DNA of 64,000 bases from Rahnella inusitata_A (GTDB taxonomy: Bacteria > Pseudomonadota > Gammaproteobacteria > Enterobacterales > Enterobacteriaceae). Shown here in pieces: positions 8,648 through 16,109 of this stretch; the stretch's first letter is position 1, and each line of letters begins with the position of its first letter. The position numbers and the translations under genes are program-made. The notes under the pieces were generated by a model, which had not been told where the DNA came from, did no database searches, and saw nothing but the letters and a program-made list of their open reading frames with translations. Location of the stretch: NCBI RefSeq assembly GCF_965118895.1, contig NZ_CBCPJJ010000004.1, forward strand, positions 158,609-222,608, in the 5' to 3' direction.

Positions 8648-9633
8648 TTGAGCGCATCTGGTCAGGTCAGTCACCGCTTTACTGGTTACTTCTGCCACTT
8701 TCATGGCTGTATGGACTGATCGCTACGATCCTCCGTTACAGCTATAAATCAGGGCTAAAAAAAAGCTGGCGGGCACCTGTGCCCGTTGTGGTAGTCGGTA
8801 ATCTGACTGCCGGAGGTAACGGTAAAACACCGGTGGTGATCTGGCTGGTGGAAACGCTGCAATTGCATGGATTCCGCGTTGGCGTAGTGTCACGCGGTTA
8901 CGGTGGAAAATCATCCCACTATCCGCTTGTGCTGTCTGAAACCACGACGACAGCCCAGGCTGGTGATGAGCCAGTGCTGATTTATCAGCGGACGGGGGCA
9001 CCGGTTGCGGTGTCACCGCTGCGTTCTGACGCGGTTAAAGCGCTACTTGCTGATAATGAACTGGATGTAATCATTACCGACGACGGTTTACAGCATTACG
9101 CACTTAAGCGAGATGTCGAAATTGTCGTCGTGGATGGTGTGAGGCGTTTTGGCAATGGTCTCTGGTTGCCAGCGGGTCCTATGCGGGAACGTGCATCCCG
9201 TCTGCGCTCCGTGGACGCCATCATTACCAATGGTGGTACTGCAGAAACAGGTGAGCTGGCGATGGTTTTGCAGCCTGGCAAAGCGGTCAATCTGATGACG
9301 GGCGAACAGCGCGATGCGTCAGCATTGCGAAATGTTGTGGCAATGGCCGGGATAGGGCATCCACCGCGTTTTTTCGCTACGCTGAAACAATTGGGGCTGA
9401 GTTTGCAAAAAGAGGTCGCTTTTGCGGACCATAAGGCCTATCAGGTTGAGCAGCTTTCTGCATTAGCTCAGTCGGAACAAACACTTCTGATGACTGAAAA
9501 AGATGCCGTGAAATGTCGTGATTTTGCGCAGGCCAACTGGTGGTATTTACCCGTTGAAGCAAAAATTCAGGGTAGAATGGCTGAGGAATTACTGCAAAAA
9601 ATCACTGATCTCATTCTTAAGAAATCCCACTAA
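8644..9633 (+). CDS. lpxK: Tetraacyldisaccharide 4'-kinase
   Basis: LpxK phosphorylates the 4' position of tetraacyldisaccharide-1-phosphate to give lipid IVA, on the inner face of the cytoplasmic membrane. The Walker A-like motif GNLTAGGNGKTP is near residues 53-64, and the DDGLQHYALKRD segment typical of the family follows. A hydrophobic N-terminal segment (LLLPLSWLYGLIATIL) serves as membrane anchor. Length 329 is normal. The ATG overlaps the msbA stop as ATGA. In E. coli the next gene is ycaQ; here two cold-shock genes intervene. Confidence 0.97.
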   Translation: MIERIWSGQSPLYWLLLPLSWLYGLIATILRYSYKSGLKKSWRAPVPVVVVGNLTAGGNGKTPVVIWLVETLQLHGFRVGVVSRGYGGKSSHYPLVLSETTTTAQAGDEPVLIYQRTGAPVAVSPLRSDAVKALLADNELDVIITDDGLQHYALKRDVEIVVVDGVRRFGNGLWLPAGPMRERASRLRSVDAIITNGGTAETGELAMVLQPGKAVNLMTGEQRDASALRNVVAMAGIGHPPRFFATLKQLGLSLQKEVAFADHKAYQVEQLSALAQSEQTLLMTEKDAVKCRDFAQANWWYLPVEAKIQGRMAEELLQKITDLILKKSH

Positions 9634-9763
9634 TTTTCTTTAAACTCGCTTGAATCATGTTTTCTGTTAAATTTCTGACTATTTTTTAAAATTTAAACTA
9701 CATGATTTATAAAGATTAATTCTCTTTATTCAGAGAATCATAACAATTTTTTCAGCACGCCGC

Positions 9764-9792
9764 TTGCTATTGTTTTATGAGTGTGAGTTAAT
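9764..9792 (+). promoter_or_regulatory. Putative sigma70 promoter of the first cold-shock gene
   Basis: TTGCTA (9764-9769) and GTTAAT (9787-9792) are separated by 17 bases. It would give a leader of about 185 nt before the ATG at 9985, similar in scale to the long untranslated leaders of E. coli cold-inducible csp genes. The rest of the 350-base lpxK-csp gap is AT-rich. It also holds a weak stem (TTCTCT / AGAGAA) near 9720-9737 and the self-complementary segments TTGGCCAA and TGCCA-AA-TGGCA just before the gene. Confidence 0.4.
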
Positions 9793-9984
9793 GCGTGCAG
9801 CCTGTGTTGCAGCGCTATTTATGTATGAGTGTAGAGTAAAGCAGTTCCTCCCAGACGTTATCTCTTTCCCGATGATTCCGCTTCCAAGACGAACCTTCTA
9901 AGTCCTCCCCATAAGTAATTGTCTGAACTATTGGCCAACATTGCCAAATGGCAGGATTTTATATTTCGTAAAAAGGTTTTAAAA

Positions 9985-10194
9985 ATGTCTAAGAAAATGG
10001 GTCAGGTTAAGTGGTTCAATGAAAGCAAAGGTTTTGGTTTTATTGAGCAAACTGATGGCGGTAAAGATGTCTTCGTACATTTCTCTGCAATCGCAACCGA
10101 TGGTTTCAAAACTCTGGCCGAAGGTCAGCGTGTAGAATACACCATTCAGGATAGCCCGCGTGGTCCTGCTGCTGCTAACGTTATCGCTCTCTGA
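9985..10194 (+). CDS. Cold-shock domain protein, CspC/CspE-like
   Basis: This 69-residue protein is a single cold-shock domain that binds single-stranded RNA and DNA and loosens RNA structure. It starts MSKKMGQVKWFNESKGFGFI and carries an intact RNP1 (KGFGFI) and RNP2 (VFVHFSAI), and ends GPAAANVIAL like CspE and CspC. The ATG at 9985 follows AAAAGG; the upstream in-frame start at 9919 would add 22 residues that are not part of the family. A long leader and its own terminator suggest a free-standing, possibly temperature-sensitive gene. Which csp paralogue it corresponds to cannot be settled by eye. Confidence 0.95.
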   Translation: MSKKMGQVKWFNESKGFGFIEQTDGGKDVFVHFSAIATDGFKTLAEGQRVEYTIQDSPRGPAAANVIAL

Positions 10195-10253
10195 TAAGAG
10201 GCTGACGTGATGATATGAAATAACGTTACCCGTTTTTTTATATCAGCAGAGCA

Positions 10254-10277
10254 AAGCCCGCCGGACGGCGGGTTTTT
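10254..10277 (+). terminator. Intrinsic terminator after the first csp gene
   Basis: Stem CCCGCC / GGCGGG with loop GGAC, followed by five T, about 60 bases after the stop codon. Confidence 0.85.
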
Positions 10278-10456
10278 AATGCCTGTAAAGTGACATACGG
10301 CGTGAAGATAAGTCGTAAAGTTAGTTAAAATAATCGTTAAAACATATTCGCTCATTAGAGGTTTTTTATAAAAAAATAAACTTAGAAATGGGCAAACGCA
10401 TCCGAACAATAATAAAAAAGTGTGTTCATGGATGCCCAAAAGAAAGGATAGAAATT

Positions 10457-10669
10457 ATGATGTTAAAAATGGGTTTAGTTAAATGGTACAACCAGGCGAA
10501 AGGCTATGGTTTTATTTGCCCTCTCGACGGTTCTTCTGAGATTTATGTTCAGCGTACTTCCATTGCGAATACCAAAAATAAATCCCTGAGTGCCGGTCAA
10601 CGTGTCGAATTCACTACGTATCGCAGTGTAGCGCACGGCCCTTCAGCGGCTGACGTTATCGCATTCTGA
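10457..10669 (+). CDS. Divergent cold-shock domain protein
   Basis: This is a 70-residue cold-shock-type protein downstream of the first csp gene. Three in-frame ATGs lie at 10457, 10460 and 10469; AAAGGA eight bases ahead favours the first. RNP1 is nearly canonical (KGYGFI), but RNP2 reads IYVQRTSI where the family has VFVHFSAI. The central histidine and second phenylalanine, both nucleic-acid stacking positions, are replaced by Gln and Arg. The C-terminus HGPSAADVIAF is family-like. It has its own 260-base upstream region and no clear promoter that I can see. It may have lost RNA melting ability or gained a different target; function is unknown. Confidence 0.88.
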   Translation: MMLKMGLVKWYNQAKGYGFICPLDGSSEIYVQRTSIANTKNKSLSAGQRVEFTTYRSVAHGPSAADVIAF

Positions 10670-10753
10670 GTCTGAATTTTGTTGTTCCCCGTTGAGCTGA
10701 ATTTTACGCTCCGGTAAAAATATGCTATCGGTATCCACAGTTTATTTGCTGCC

Positions 10754-11992
10754 ATGGATACCGATATGTCTCACCCGGTTATATCTCTCGTTTCTGCCCG
10801 CACCCTGCATTTGTCTGCTCAAAACCTTCATAAACCTCGGATCAAAAAACCGTCCCCCGACGATGTTGTGCAGGCAATCCGCACTATGGGATTATTGCAG
10901 ATCGACACAATAAGCGTGGTTGCCCGCAGTCCGTATCTGGTGTTGTTCAGCCGGCTTGGCAATTATTCACCACAGTGGCTGGAAGACGCGCTGTCAGCGG
11001 GTAAGATTTTTGAATACTGGGCGCATGAGGCCTGCTTTATCCCCAGCGAAGATTACGGCCTGCTGCGCCATCGCATGTTGAATCCGCAAAAAATGGGATG
11101 GAAATTCTCGCAGGCATGGTTCGATGAACATCAGCAGGATATTCAGGCATTACTGGCCCATATTGCGGAGAATGGTCCTGTACGATCAGCGGATTTCAGC
11201 GCCGGGAAAAAACCAAACAGCGGCTGGTGGGACTGGAAACCGCATAAAAAGCATCTGGAAACCCTGTTCACGTCCGGCCAGCTGATGATCGCTGAACGGC
11301 GTAATTTTCACCGTGTCTATGATCTGGCTGAACGTGTTATGCCTGGCTGGGATGATGGGACCCAGTCACTGACGCAAGAAGAGGCAGAGTTTCAAATGCT
11401 CAGGCTTTCTGCGCAATGTCTCGGCTTATTCAAAGCGGAGTGGCTGGCGGATTATTACCGGCTTAAGCGTGTCGATACTAAAAAGGTAATCGCGCAGATG
11501 CTGGCGGATGAGGACATTACGCCCGTTGAAGTTGACGGACTGGAAGGTGTTTTTTATGTGCATCAGCAACAATGGTCTCTGTTACAGCAGGCGCTGGATT
11601 CAGGTATTTCCTCTACCGTAACGACGCTTTTATCACCCTTTGACCCCGTGGTGTGGGACCGCAAGCGTGCATCGACGCTGTTCAATTTTGACTATCGGAT
11701 CGAGTGTTACACGCCAGAAGCGAAACGCCAGTATGGCTATTTCAGCTTACCCATTCTGCAACGTGGTGAACTTATTGGCCGCGTTGACGCCAAAATGCAT
11801 CGTAAGGAAAAAATCCTTGAGGTTAAAAGTTTGCATCTGGAGCCAGGTACAAGAATCACATCCCGACGGGTGCAGGATATCACCGGTGCTGTGAATCGGT
11901 TTGCGTTATGGCAGGGGGCCCGGCAGGTGACAGTCGGAAAAATTCCTGAATCGTTAATCACTTACTGGAATACAGGCTGGCCGATAGGGTGA
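10754..11992 (+). CDS. ycaQ: Winged-helix DNA glycosylase family protein YcaQ
   Basis: YcaQ belongs to the HTH_42 (AlkX/AlkZ-type) DNA glycosylases. The E. coli protein releases alkylated bases and can unhook interstrand crosslinks. The catalytic-type motif QIDT sits in LLQIDTISVVARSPYLVLFSRLG near residues 50-70. Conserved stretches YWAHEACF, RHRMLNPQKMGWK, LSPFDPVVWDRKR and GYFSLPIL match the family, and the length (412) is close to the 410 of E. coli. The start may be ATG 10754 or ATG 10766; neither has a good ribosome site, and the second aligns better with the E. coli start. Confidence 0.94.
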   Translation: MDTDMSHPVISLVSARTLHLSAQNLHKPRIKKPSPDDVVQAIRTMGLLQIDTISVVARSPYLVLFSRLGNYSPQWLEDALSAGKIFEYWAHEACFIPSEDYGLLRHRMLNPQKMGWKFSQAWFDEHQQDIQALLAHIAENGPVRSADFSAGKKPNSGWWDWKPHKKHLETLFTSGQLMIAERRNFHRVYDLAERVMPGWDDGTQSLTQEEAEFQMLRLSAQCLGLFKAEWLADYYRLKRVDTKKVIAQMLADEDITPVEVDGLEGVFYVHQQQWSLLQQALDSGISSTVTTLLSPFDPVVWDRKRASTLFNFDYRIECYTPEAKRQYGYFSLPILQRGELIGRVDAKMHRKEKILEVKSLHLEPGTRITSRRVQDITGAVNRFALWQGARQVTVGKIPESLITYWNTGWPIG

Positions 11993-12023
11993 AAAAGCAA
12001 AACGGCTGCGTCAGGCAGCCGTT
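11992..12023 (-). terminator. Intrinsic terminator on the minus strand, abutting the ycaQ stop
   Basis: A 9-bp perfect stem (AACGGCTGC / GCAGCCGTT) with a five-base loop is followed on the minus strand by TTGCTTTTT. On the plus strand the bases after the stem are not T-rich, so it is oriented to end a minus-strand transcript although no annotated gene lies there. Confidence 0.8.
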
Positions 12024-12147
12024 GATTCACGATGATTGCAGGTGTCACGCAATGTTAGTTGCTGAAGTTTGCGAACATTGCGATGATTTTGTTAATGGTT
12101 TTCATTTGATGACTCATATTGGAAGTTATTTATGTGATGCAGCTCAC
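11993..12147 (-). ncRNA. Candidate CRP-controlled small transcript between ycaQ and ycaR
   Basis: This transcript of about 150 nt is inferred from a promoter at 12153-12181, a CRP palindrome over the predicted start and an intrinsic terminator at 11992-12023, all on the minus strand. It is convergent with ycaQ and divergent from ycaR-kdsB. A 16-20 codon ORF lies inside it. The arrangement recalls Spot 42, a small RNA repressed by CRP, but I recognise no sequence similarity to a named RNA. It could be a regulatory RNA, a message for a tiny protein, or both. Confidence 0.4.
12055..12117 (-). CDS. Possible 20-residue (or 16-residue) small protein, unrecognised
   Basis: The frame reads MSHQMKTINKIIAMFANFSN and stops 32 bases before the minus-strand terminator stem. 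A second ATG at 12105 gives the 16-residue version MKTINKIIAMFANFSN. The peptide is hydrophobic with two lysines, compatible with an amphipathic helix. No convincing Shine-Dalgarno sequence precedes either ATG, so translation is doubtful. I do not recognise the peptide. Confidence 0.25.
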   Translation of the reverse strand: MSHQMKTINKIIAMFANFSN

Positions 12148-12148
12148 A
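12133..12148. promoter_or_regulatory. CRP-type palindrome TGTGA-N6-TCACA
   Basis: TGTGATGCAGCTCACA has both pentamers of the cAMP-CRP consensus at exact spacing in an AT-rich flank. It overlaps the predicted start of the minus-strand transcript, which would favour repression there. Relative to the ycaR promoter it is centred more than 100 bases upstream. Confidence 0.65.
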
Positions 12149-12152
12149 AAAA

Positions 12153-12181
12153 ATTCTACTCCGGCTCCGCCAGTAACGCAA
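12153..12181 (-). promoter_or_regulatory. Putative sigma70 promoter facing ycaQ
   Basis: On the minus strand TTGCGT (12181-12176) and TAGAAT (12158-12153) are separated by exactly 17 bases. Predicted initiation is near 12146, inside the CRP palindrome. Confidence 0.5.
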
Positions 12182-12249
12182 TCCTCACAACGTGAAAATT
12201 TTCTCGTTACATTTCGATCTCTCTCTACCTCTTCCTGGGGATGTGGGTA

Positions 12250-12279
12250 TTAACGCTGATCGGGCGGTTATGTTATTCT
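12250..12279 (+). promoter_or_regulatory. Putative promoter of ycaR-kdsB
   Basis: TTAACG (12250-12255) and TATTCT (12274-12279), spacer 18, would give a leader of about 78 nt before ycaR. The elements are partial matches only. Confidence 0.35.
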
Positions 12280-12363
12280 CTGGCACCGTCGTATTGTGTT
12301 TTCCAATGCATTTTCGCGCTGCGCCACATAGATAATGGGCGTATTCGCCCCCGGGAGAATTTT

Positions 12364-12546
12364 ATGGATCACCGCTTGCTTGAAATCGTTGCTTGCCCTG
12401 TGTGCAACGGAAAGTTGTATTTCAATAAAGAGTCGCAGGAACTGGTCTGCAAAGCGGACAGCCTTGCGTATCCCGTCCGGGATGGCATACCTGTTTTATT
12501 AGAAAACGAGGCCCGCCCACTTTCTGTTGATGAGACGCATCCATGA
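12364..12546 (+). CDS. ycaR: UPF0434/Trm112-like small protein YcaR
   Basis: This 60-residue protein, exactly the length of E. coli YcaR, begins MDHRLLEIVACPVCNGKLYF. It has one CPVC pair at residues 11-14 and a third cysteine near residue 30, resembling the Trm112-type small zinc-fold family, although the full four-cysteine set is not present. Its biochemical role is not established. The ATG follows GGGAG, and the stop overlaps the kdsB start as ATGA, so it is co-translated with kdsB. The longer frame from 12241 is not family-like and was not used. Confidence 0.95.
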   Translation: MDHRLLEIVACPVCNGKLYFNKESQELVCKADSLAYPVRDGIPVLLENEARPLSVDETHP

Positions 12547-13292
12547 GTTTTATTGCTATTATTCCCGCCCGTTATGGCTCGAGCCGTTTGCCGGGTAAAC
12601 CTCTGGCGGATATCAACGGTAAACCAATGGTTGTCCACGTTATGGAACGTGCGTTAGAGTCGGGCGCGAAGAGAGTCATCGTTGCGACCGATCACCCAGA
12701 AGTCGTGAAGGCTGTTGAAGCTGCCGGGGGGGAAGTGTGTCTGACGCGTGCGGATCATCAGTCGGGGACGGAGCGTCTGGCCGAAGTGATTGAATTATGC
12801 CAGTTTGCCGATGACGAAATTATTGTTAACGTGCAAGGGGATGAACCGTTAATCCCGCCGGTAATTATCCGTCAGGTGGCTGAAAATCTGGCCAACAGCG
12901 AAGCGGGAATGTCCACACTGGCCGTGCCGATTGAAACCGCCGAAGAAGCGTTTAATCCAAACGCTGTCAAAGTTGTGCGCAATGCTCAAGGCTACGCGAT
13001 GTATTTCTCCCGGGCAGCCATCCCCTGGGAACGCGAGCGGTTTGCGGTATCAAAAGAGTCTATTGGCGATGTATTCCTGCGTCATATTGGTATCTACGCC
13101 TATCGCGCCGGGTTTATTCGCCAGTACGTTAGATGGGAGCCGAGCGAGTTGGAACATATCGAACTTCTCGAGCAACTGCGCGTGCTATGGTACGGTGAAA
13201 AAATCCACGTTGGCGTTGCGAAGGCCATTCCTTCTGTCGGGGTGGATACGCCGGAAGATTTAGAACGCGTGCGCGCAATCTTGAGTCGCTGA
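12543..13292 (+). CDS. kdsB: 3-deoxy-manno-octulosonate cytidylyltransferase
   Basis: KdsB activates Kdo with CTP to CMP-Kdo, the donor used to build the inner core on lipid IVA, and so links to lpxK and msbA upstream. The nucleotide-binding N-terminus IIPARYGSSRLPGKPLADI is intact. VNVQGDEPLI, the metal-binding region, and HIGIYAYR follow. The 249 residues match the family. The start overlaps the ycaR stop by four bases. Confidence 0.97.
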   Translation: MSFIAIIPARYGSSRLPGKPLADINGKPMVVHVMERALESGAKRVIVATDHPEVVKAVEAAGGEVCLTRADHQSGTERLAEVIELCQFADDEIIVNVQGDEPLIPPVIIRQVAENLANSEAGMSTLAVPIETAEEAFNPNAVKVVRNAQGYAMYFSRAAIPWERERFAVSKESIGDVFLRHIGIYAYRAGFIRQYVRWEPSELEHIELLEQLRVLWYGEKIHVGVAKAIPSVGVDTPEDLERVRAILSR

Positions 13293-13480
13293 TGATTTTC
13301 AAACGGGATGCCATCGCATTCCGTTTACCCTTTCCTGATTTACATGAATTTCATTTCTTTTTGCGTGATGTCTTCCCCTTTCTCTCCCGACTATCCGGTT
13401 TTTGTTTGATCTGAAACGGGGTATTCCTGCATTGAAGCTTCCATCATAACCGCTACTCTTTTCGTCACTGCGAACACGTT

Positions 13481-14374
13481 ATGGAACAGCTAAAAGCCGA
13501 ATTAAGTATTGTGCTGGGCGAGCGTTTATCCCGCCTGGAGTGCGTCAGTGAACAGCCTTATGCCCATCTTTTTTCACTTTACGATGAGCAGGGCTACGCC
13601 ATGCCTCTGATGGCGAAAAGCTTTACCTGTCTGGGCATTGCTGGCCAGGAGGCTTACAAGCTGTCGATGCTGGCGCGCGAAGGCGTGGTGCGCGTGCCGA
13701 CGGTGTACGGCATGGTGACCACACACCAGAAACCCTATCAAGAAATTTTGCTGATCGAACGCCTCCGGGGCGTTTCGGCGGAAGCGCCTACGCGAACCCC
13801 TGAGCGCTGGCAGGTGTTGCAGGATCAAATCGTGGAAGCGATGCTGGCCTGGCACCGCATCGACAGCCATGGTTGCGTGGGTTCGGTCGACAGTACGCAG
13901 GAGAACCGTTGGGGAAACTGGTATCCGCAACGTGTAGAAGTGTTATGGGCCACGTTGTCGAACTTACAGGCCCCCGAACTCACGCCTGAGGATCGCACGC
14001 TGTTATTTCGATCACGCCAGTGTCTGGATGCCATGTTTGATGATTTTGACGATACGCCGGTGCTGGTTCACGGTAATCTTTCACTGCGCAGTATGCTCAA
14101 AGATCCGCGCAGCGATCAGCTATTGGCAATGATCAATCCCGGCACCGTACTGTGGGCGCCGCGTGAGTTTGATATGTTCCGTTTGTGGGAAAAGGGCATG
14201 AGTGAACAACTGCTGTTCAGCTATTTGCAGAAAGCGCCCGTTTCGGAAACATTCCTTGCCCGTCGCTGGCTGTATCTGGTCTGGGAATCAGTAGCACACC
14301 TGATCCATACCGGTAAGCTTGATCGACGGCAGTTTGATTACGCACGGCAACAGCTGCTGCCGTGGTTGAATTAA
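13481..14374 (+). CDS. ycbJ: Phosphotransferase-like protein YcbJ
   Basis: This 297-residue orthologue of E. coli YcbJ belongs to the aminoglycoside phosphotransferase/protein-kinase-like fold. Visible segments include EILLIERLRGVSAEAPTRTPERW, MLAWHRIDSHGCVGSVDSTQEN and VLVHGNLSLRSMLKD. The last is in the place of the catalytic loop, with Asn where active kinases usually have Asp, so activity is uncertain. Substrate and role are unknown. A gap of 188 bases with no recognised signal separates it from kdsB. It converges on elyC with a 10-base gap. Confidence 0.92.
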   Translation: MEQLKAELSIVLGERLSRLECVSEQPYAHLFSLYDEQGYAMPLMAKSFTCLGIAGQEAYKLSMLAREGVVRVPTVYGMVTTHQKPYQEILLIERLRGVSAEAPTRTPERWQVLQDQIVEAMLAWHRIDSHGCVGSVDSTQENRWGNWYPQRVEVLWATLSNLQAPELTPEDRTLLFRSRQCLDAMFDDFDDTPVLVHGNLSLRSMLKDPRSDQLLAMINPGTVLWAPREFDMFRLWEKGMSEQLLFSYLQKAPVSETFLARRWLYLVWESVAHLIHTGKLDRRQFDYARQQLLPWLN

Positions 14375-14384
14375 GTCAATTTGC

Positions 14385-15155
14385 TTAAGCCTTGCGTCCG
14401 GATAACCATTGCCATCCACGACCTAGCGTTTCATACCATGCGCGCTCGCTGTGGGAAAAATACAAGGCCTGCGGCAAGGTTTTCTCCCATGGATTGAGCG
14501 GGGAGTCGATCGCCAACTGGTTCGCCGGTGCGGGTATCGGTGACAAGCCCTGCTGATGGAAGAAAATCATCGCGCGCGGCAGGTGATTGGCCGATGTAAC
14601 CAGCACGAATGGCTGTTGCCCGATCAACATTTTGACCTGCTGCGATTCCTCATGGGTATCTTTCGGCTTATCCAGTAGCAAGATGTCGCTTTCAGGCACG
14701 CCTAAACTTTCTGCTACTTTTCCCGCAACCGCCGCGCTGCTGACTGGATTGGTCATCGCCGCGCCGCCGGTAAAGATCAGTTTTGCCCCCGGATTGGCGC
14801 GGTAAATTCGGATCCCTTCTGCCACGCGTGGCAGGCTATTGCTGATCAAATTCGAACTTGGTGCCCAGTCAGGATTGAAGGTATAGCCGCCGCCCAGCAC
14901 CACGACATATTTCACCGGCGGATGTGCCTGTGGCTGATACGTCGGATATTCTGATTCTATAGGTCGCAGCAGACTGTCAGCGACAGGTTGCAGGCTCAGC
15001 AGTAGCAACAGGAGCCAACTCAGCGAAAAACAAACTTTTCCGGTTTTCTGCCAGCGGGTCATCCACAGCAACACCAGCGCAACGGCCATGATCAGCAAAA
15101 TAAACGGTAAGGGAAGCAGCAGGCCGCCCACGGTTTTTTTAAGGATAAACAACAT
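14385..15155 (-). CDS. elyC: Envelope biogenesis factor ElyC (DUF218)
   Basis: ElyC is an inner-membrane protein with a DUF218 domain; in E. coli it is needed for normal peptidoglycan assembly and undecaprenyl-phosphate metabolism at low temperature. Two hydrophobic helices span about residues 8-32 and 40-60. The periplasmic domain has VVVLGGGYTFNPDW, KLIFTGGAAMTNP and VTSANHLPRAMIFF, all family marks. Length 256 against 259 in E. coli. It is divergent from cmoM across 168 bases. Confidence 0.95.
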   Translation of the reverse strand: MLFILKKTVGGLLLPLPFILLIMAVALVLLWMTRWQKTGKVCFSLSWLLLLLLSLQPVADSLLRPIESEYPTYQPQAHPPVKYVVVLGGGYTFNPDWAPSSNLISNSLPRVAEGIRIYRANPGAKLIFTGGAAMTNPVSSAAVAGKVAESLGVPESDILLLDKPKDTHEESQQVKMLIGQQPFVLVTSANHLPRAMIFFHQQGLSPIPAPANQLAIDSPLNPWEKTLPQALYFSHSERAWYETLGRGWQWLSGRKA

Positions 15156-15323
15156 CAGAAACCGGTCCTTTTGAGTGAAAAAACGACATCCGGGCGTGAT
15201 TCCGCTTCAGGATGATTTATTCTACGTCCGCCTGTGCCAAAATAGCAGCCACATAGCTGTACTATGAATTATTCAGCAGGTATGTTTCCAGCAAAATGCT
15301 CAACCGCGAACAGGTAACACTTC

Positions 15324-16109
15324 ATGCAGGATCGTAATTTTGACGATATGGCCGAAAAATTTTCGCGCAATATCTACGGCACAACGAAAGGACGTATCCG
15401 TCAGGCTGTGCTGGGTCAGGATCTGCAGGAGTTGATGAAAAGTTTGCCTCAGCGGCCGCTGCGCATTTTAGATGCGGGTGGCGGCGAGGGACAAATGGCC
15501 TGTGAACTGGCCGCTTTAGGACATCAGGTCTTGTTGTGCGATCTTTCAGGTGAGATGATCCGTCGCGCCCAGGCAGCGGCGATTGAAAAAGGTGTGAGCG
15601 GTAACATGCAATTTGTACAATGCCCCGCTCAGCACATTGCAGAACATTTGGAACAGCCGGTTGATCTGATATTGTTCCATGCTGTCATCGAGTGGTTGGC
15701 CGAACCGCAGGAGGCGCTGGCTGCGCTGGTCGATTGTCTTGCACCGGGTGGCGCATTATCCCTGATGTTTTACAATATCCACGGTCTGGTCATGCGGCAT
15801 ATGATCCTCGGCAACTTCGGTCATGTTGAAGCCGGCGTGCCAAAAATTAAAAAGAGTTCATTGTTACCCGATCATCCGCTTGAACCTGCGCAGGTCTATC
15901 AGTGGCTTGAGCAGCTCGGGATGCAGATAAGCGGTAAGACCGGTGTTAGAGTGTTCCACGATTATTTGCGAAACAGACAACAACATAAACAGGATTTTGA
16001 CGAGCTTCTGGCGCTGGAACAGCGTTATTGCCGCCAGGAACCTTTTGTTAGTTTGGGACGTTACATCCACGTGATGGCGCATAAACCCATTCTGAAGGAC
16101 GAATTATGA
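15324..16109 (+). CDS. cmoM: tRNA 5-carboxymethoxyuridine methyltransferase
   Basis: CmoM (formerly SmtA) methylates the carboxymethoxyuridine at the wobble position of several tRNAs using S-adenosylmethionine. The SAM-binding motif ILDAGGGEGQMACELA is near residues 44-59, followed by LCDLSGEMI and the motif IV region VDLILFHAVIEWLAEP. Length 261 is normal. Its stop overlaps the mukF start (ATGA), so it heads the muk operon as in E. coli. Confidence 0.96.
   Translation: MQDRNFDDMAEKFSRNIYGTTKGRIRQAVLGQDLQELMKSLPQRPLRILDAGGGEGQMACELAALGHQVLLCDLSGEMIRRAQAAAIEKGVSGNMQFVQCPAQHIAEHLEQPVDLILFHAVIEWLAEPQEALAALVDCLAPGGALSLMFYNIHGLVMRHMILGNFGHVEAGVPKIKKSSLLPDHPLEPAQVYQWLEQLGMQISGKTGVRVFHDYLRNRQQHKQDFDELLALEQRYCRQEPFVSLGRYIHVMAHKPILKDEL

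Noticed and set aside
11989..12195. 68-codon plus-strand frame after ycaQ
   Set aside because: It starts in the ycaQ end, crosses a terminator and a CRP palindrome, and resembles nothing; the minus-strand reading of this interval explains more.
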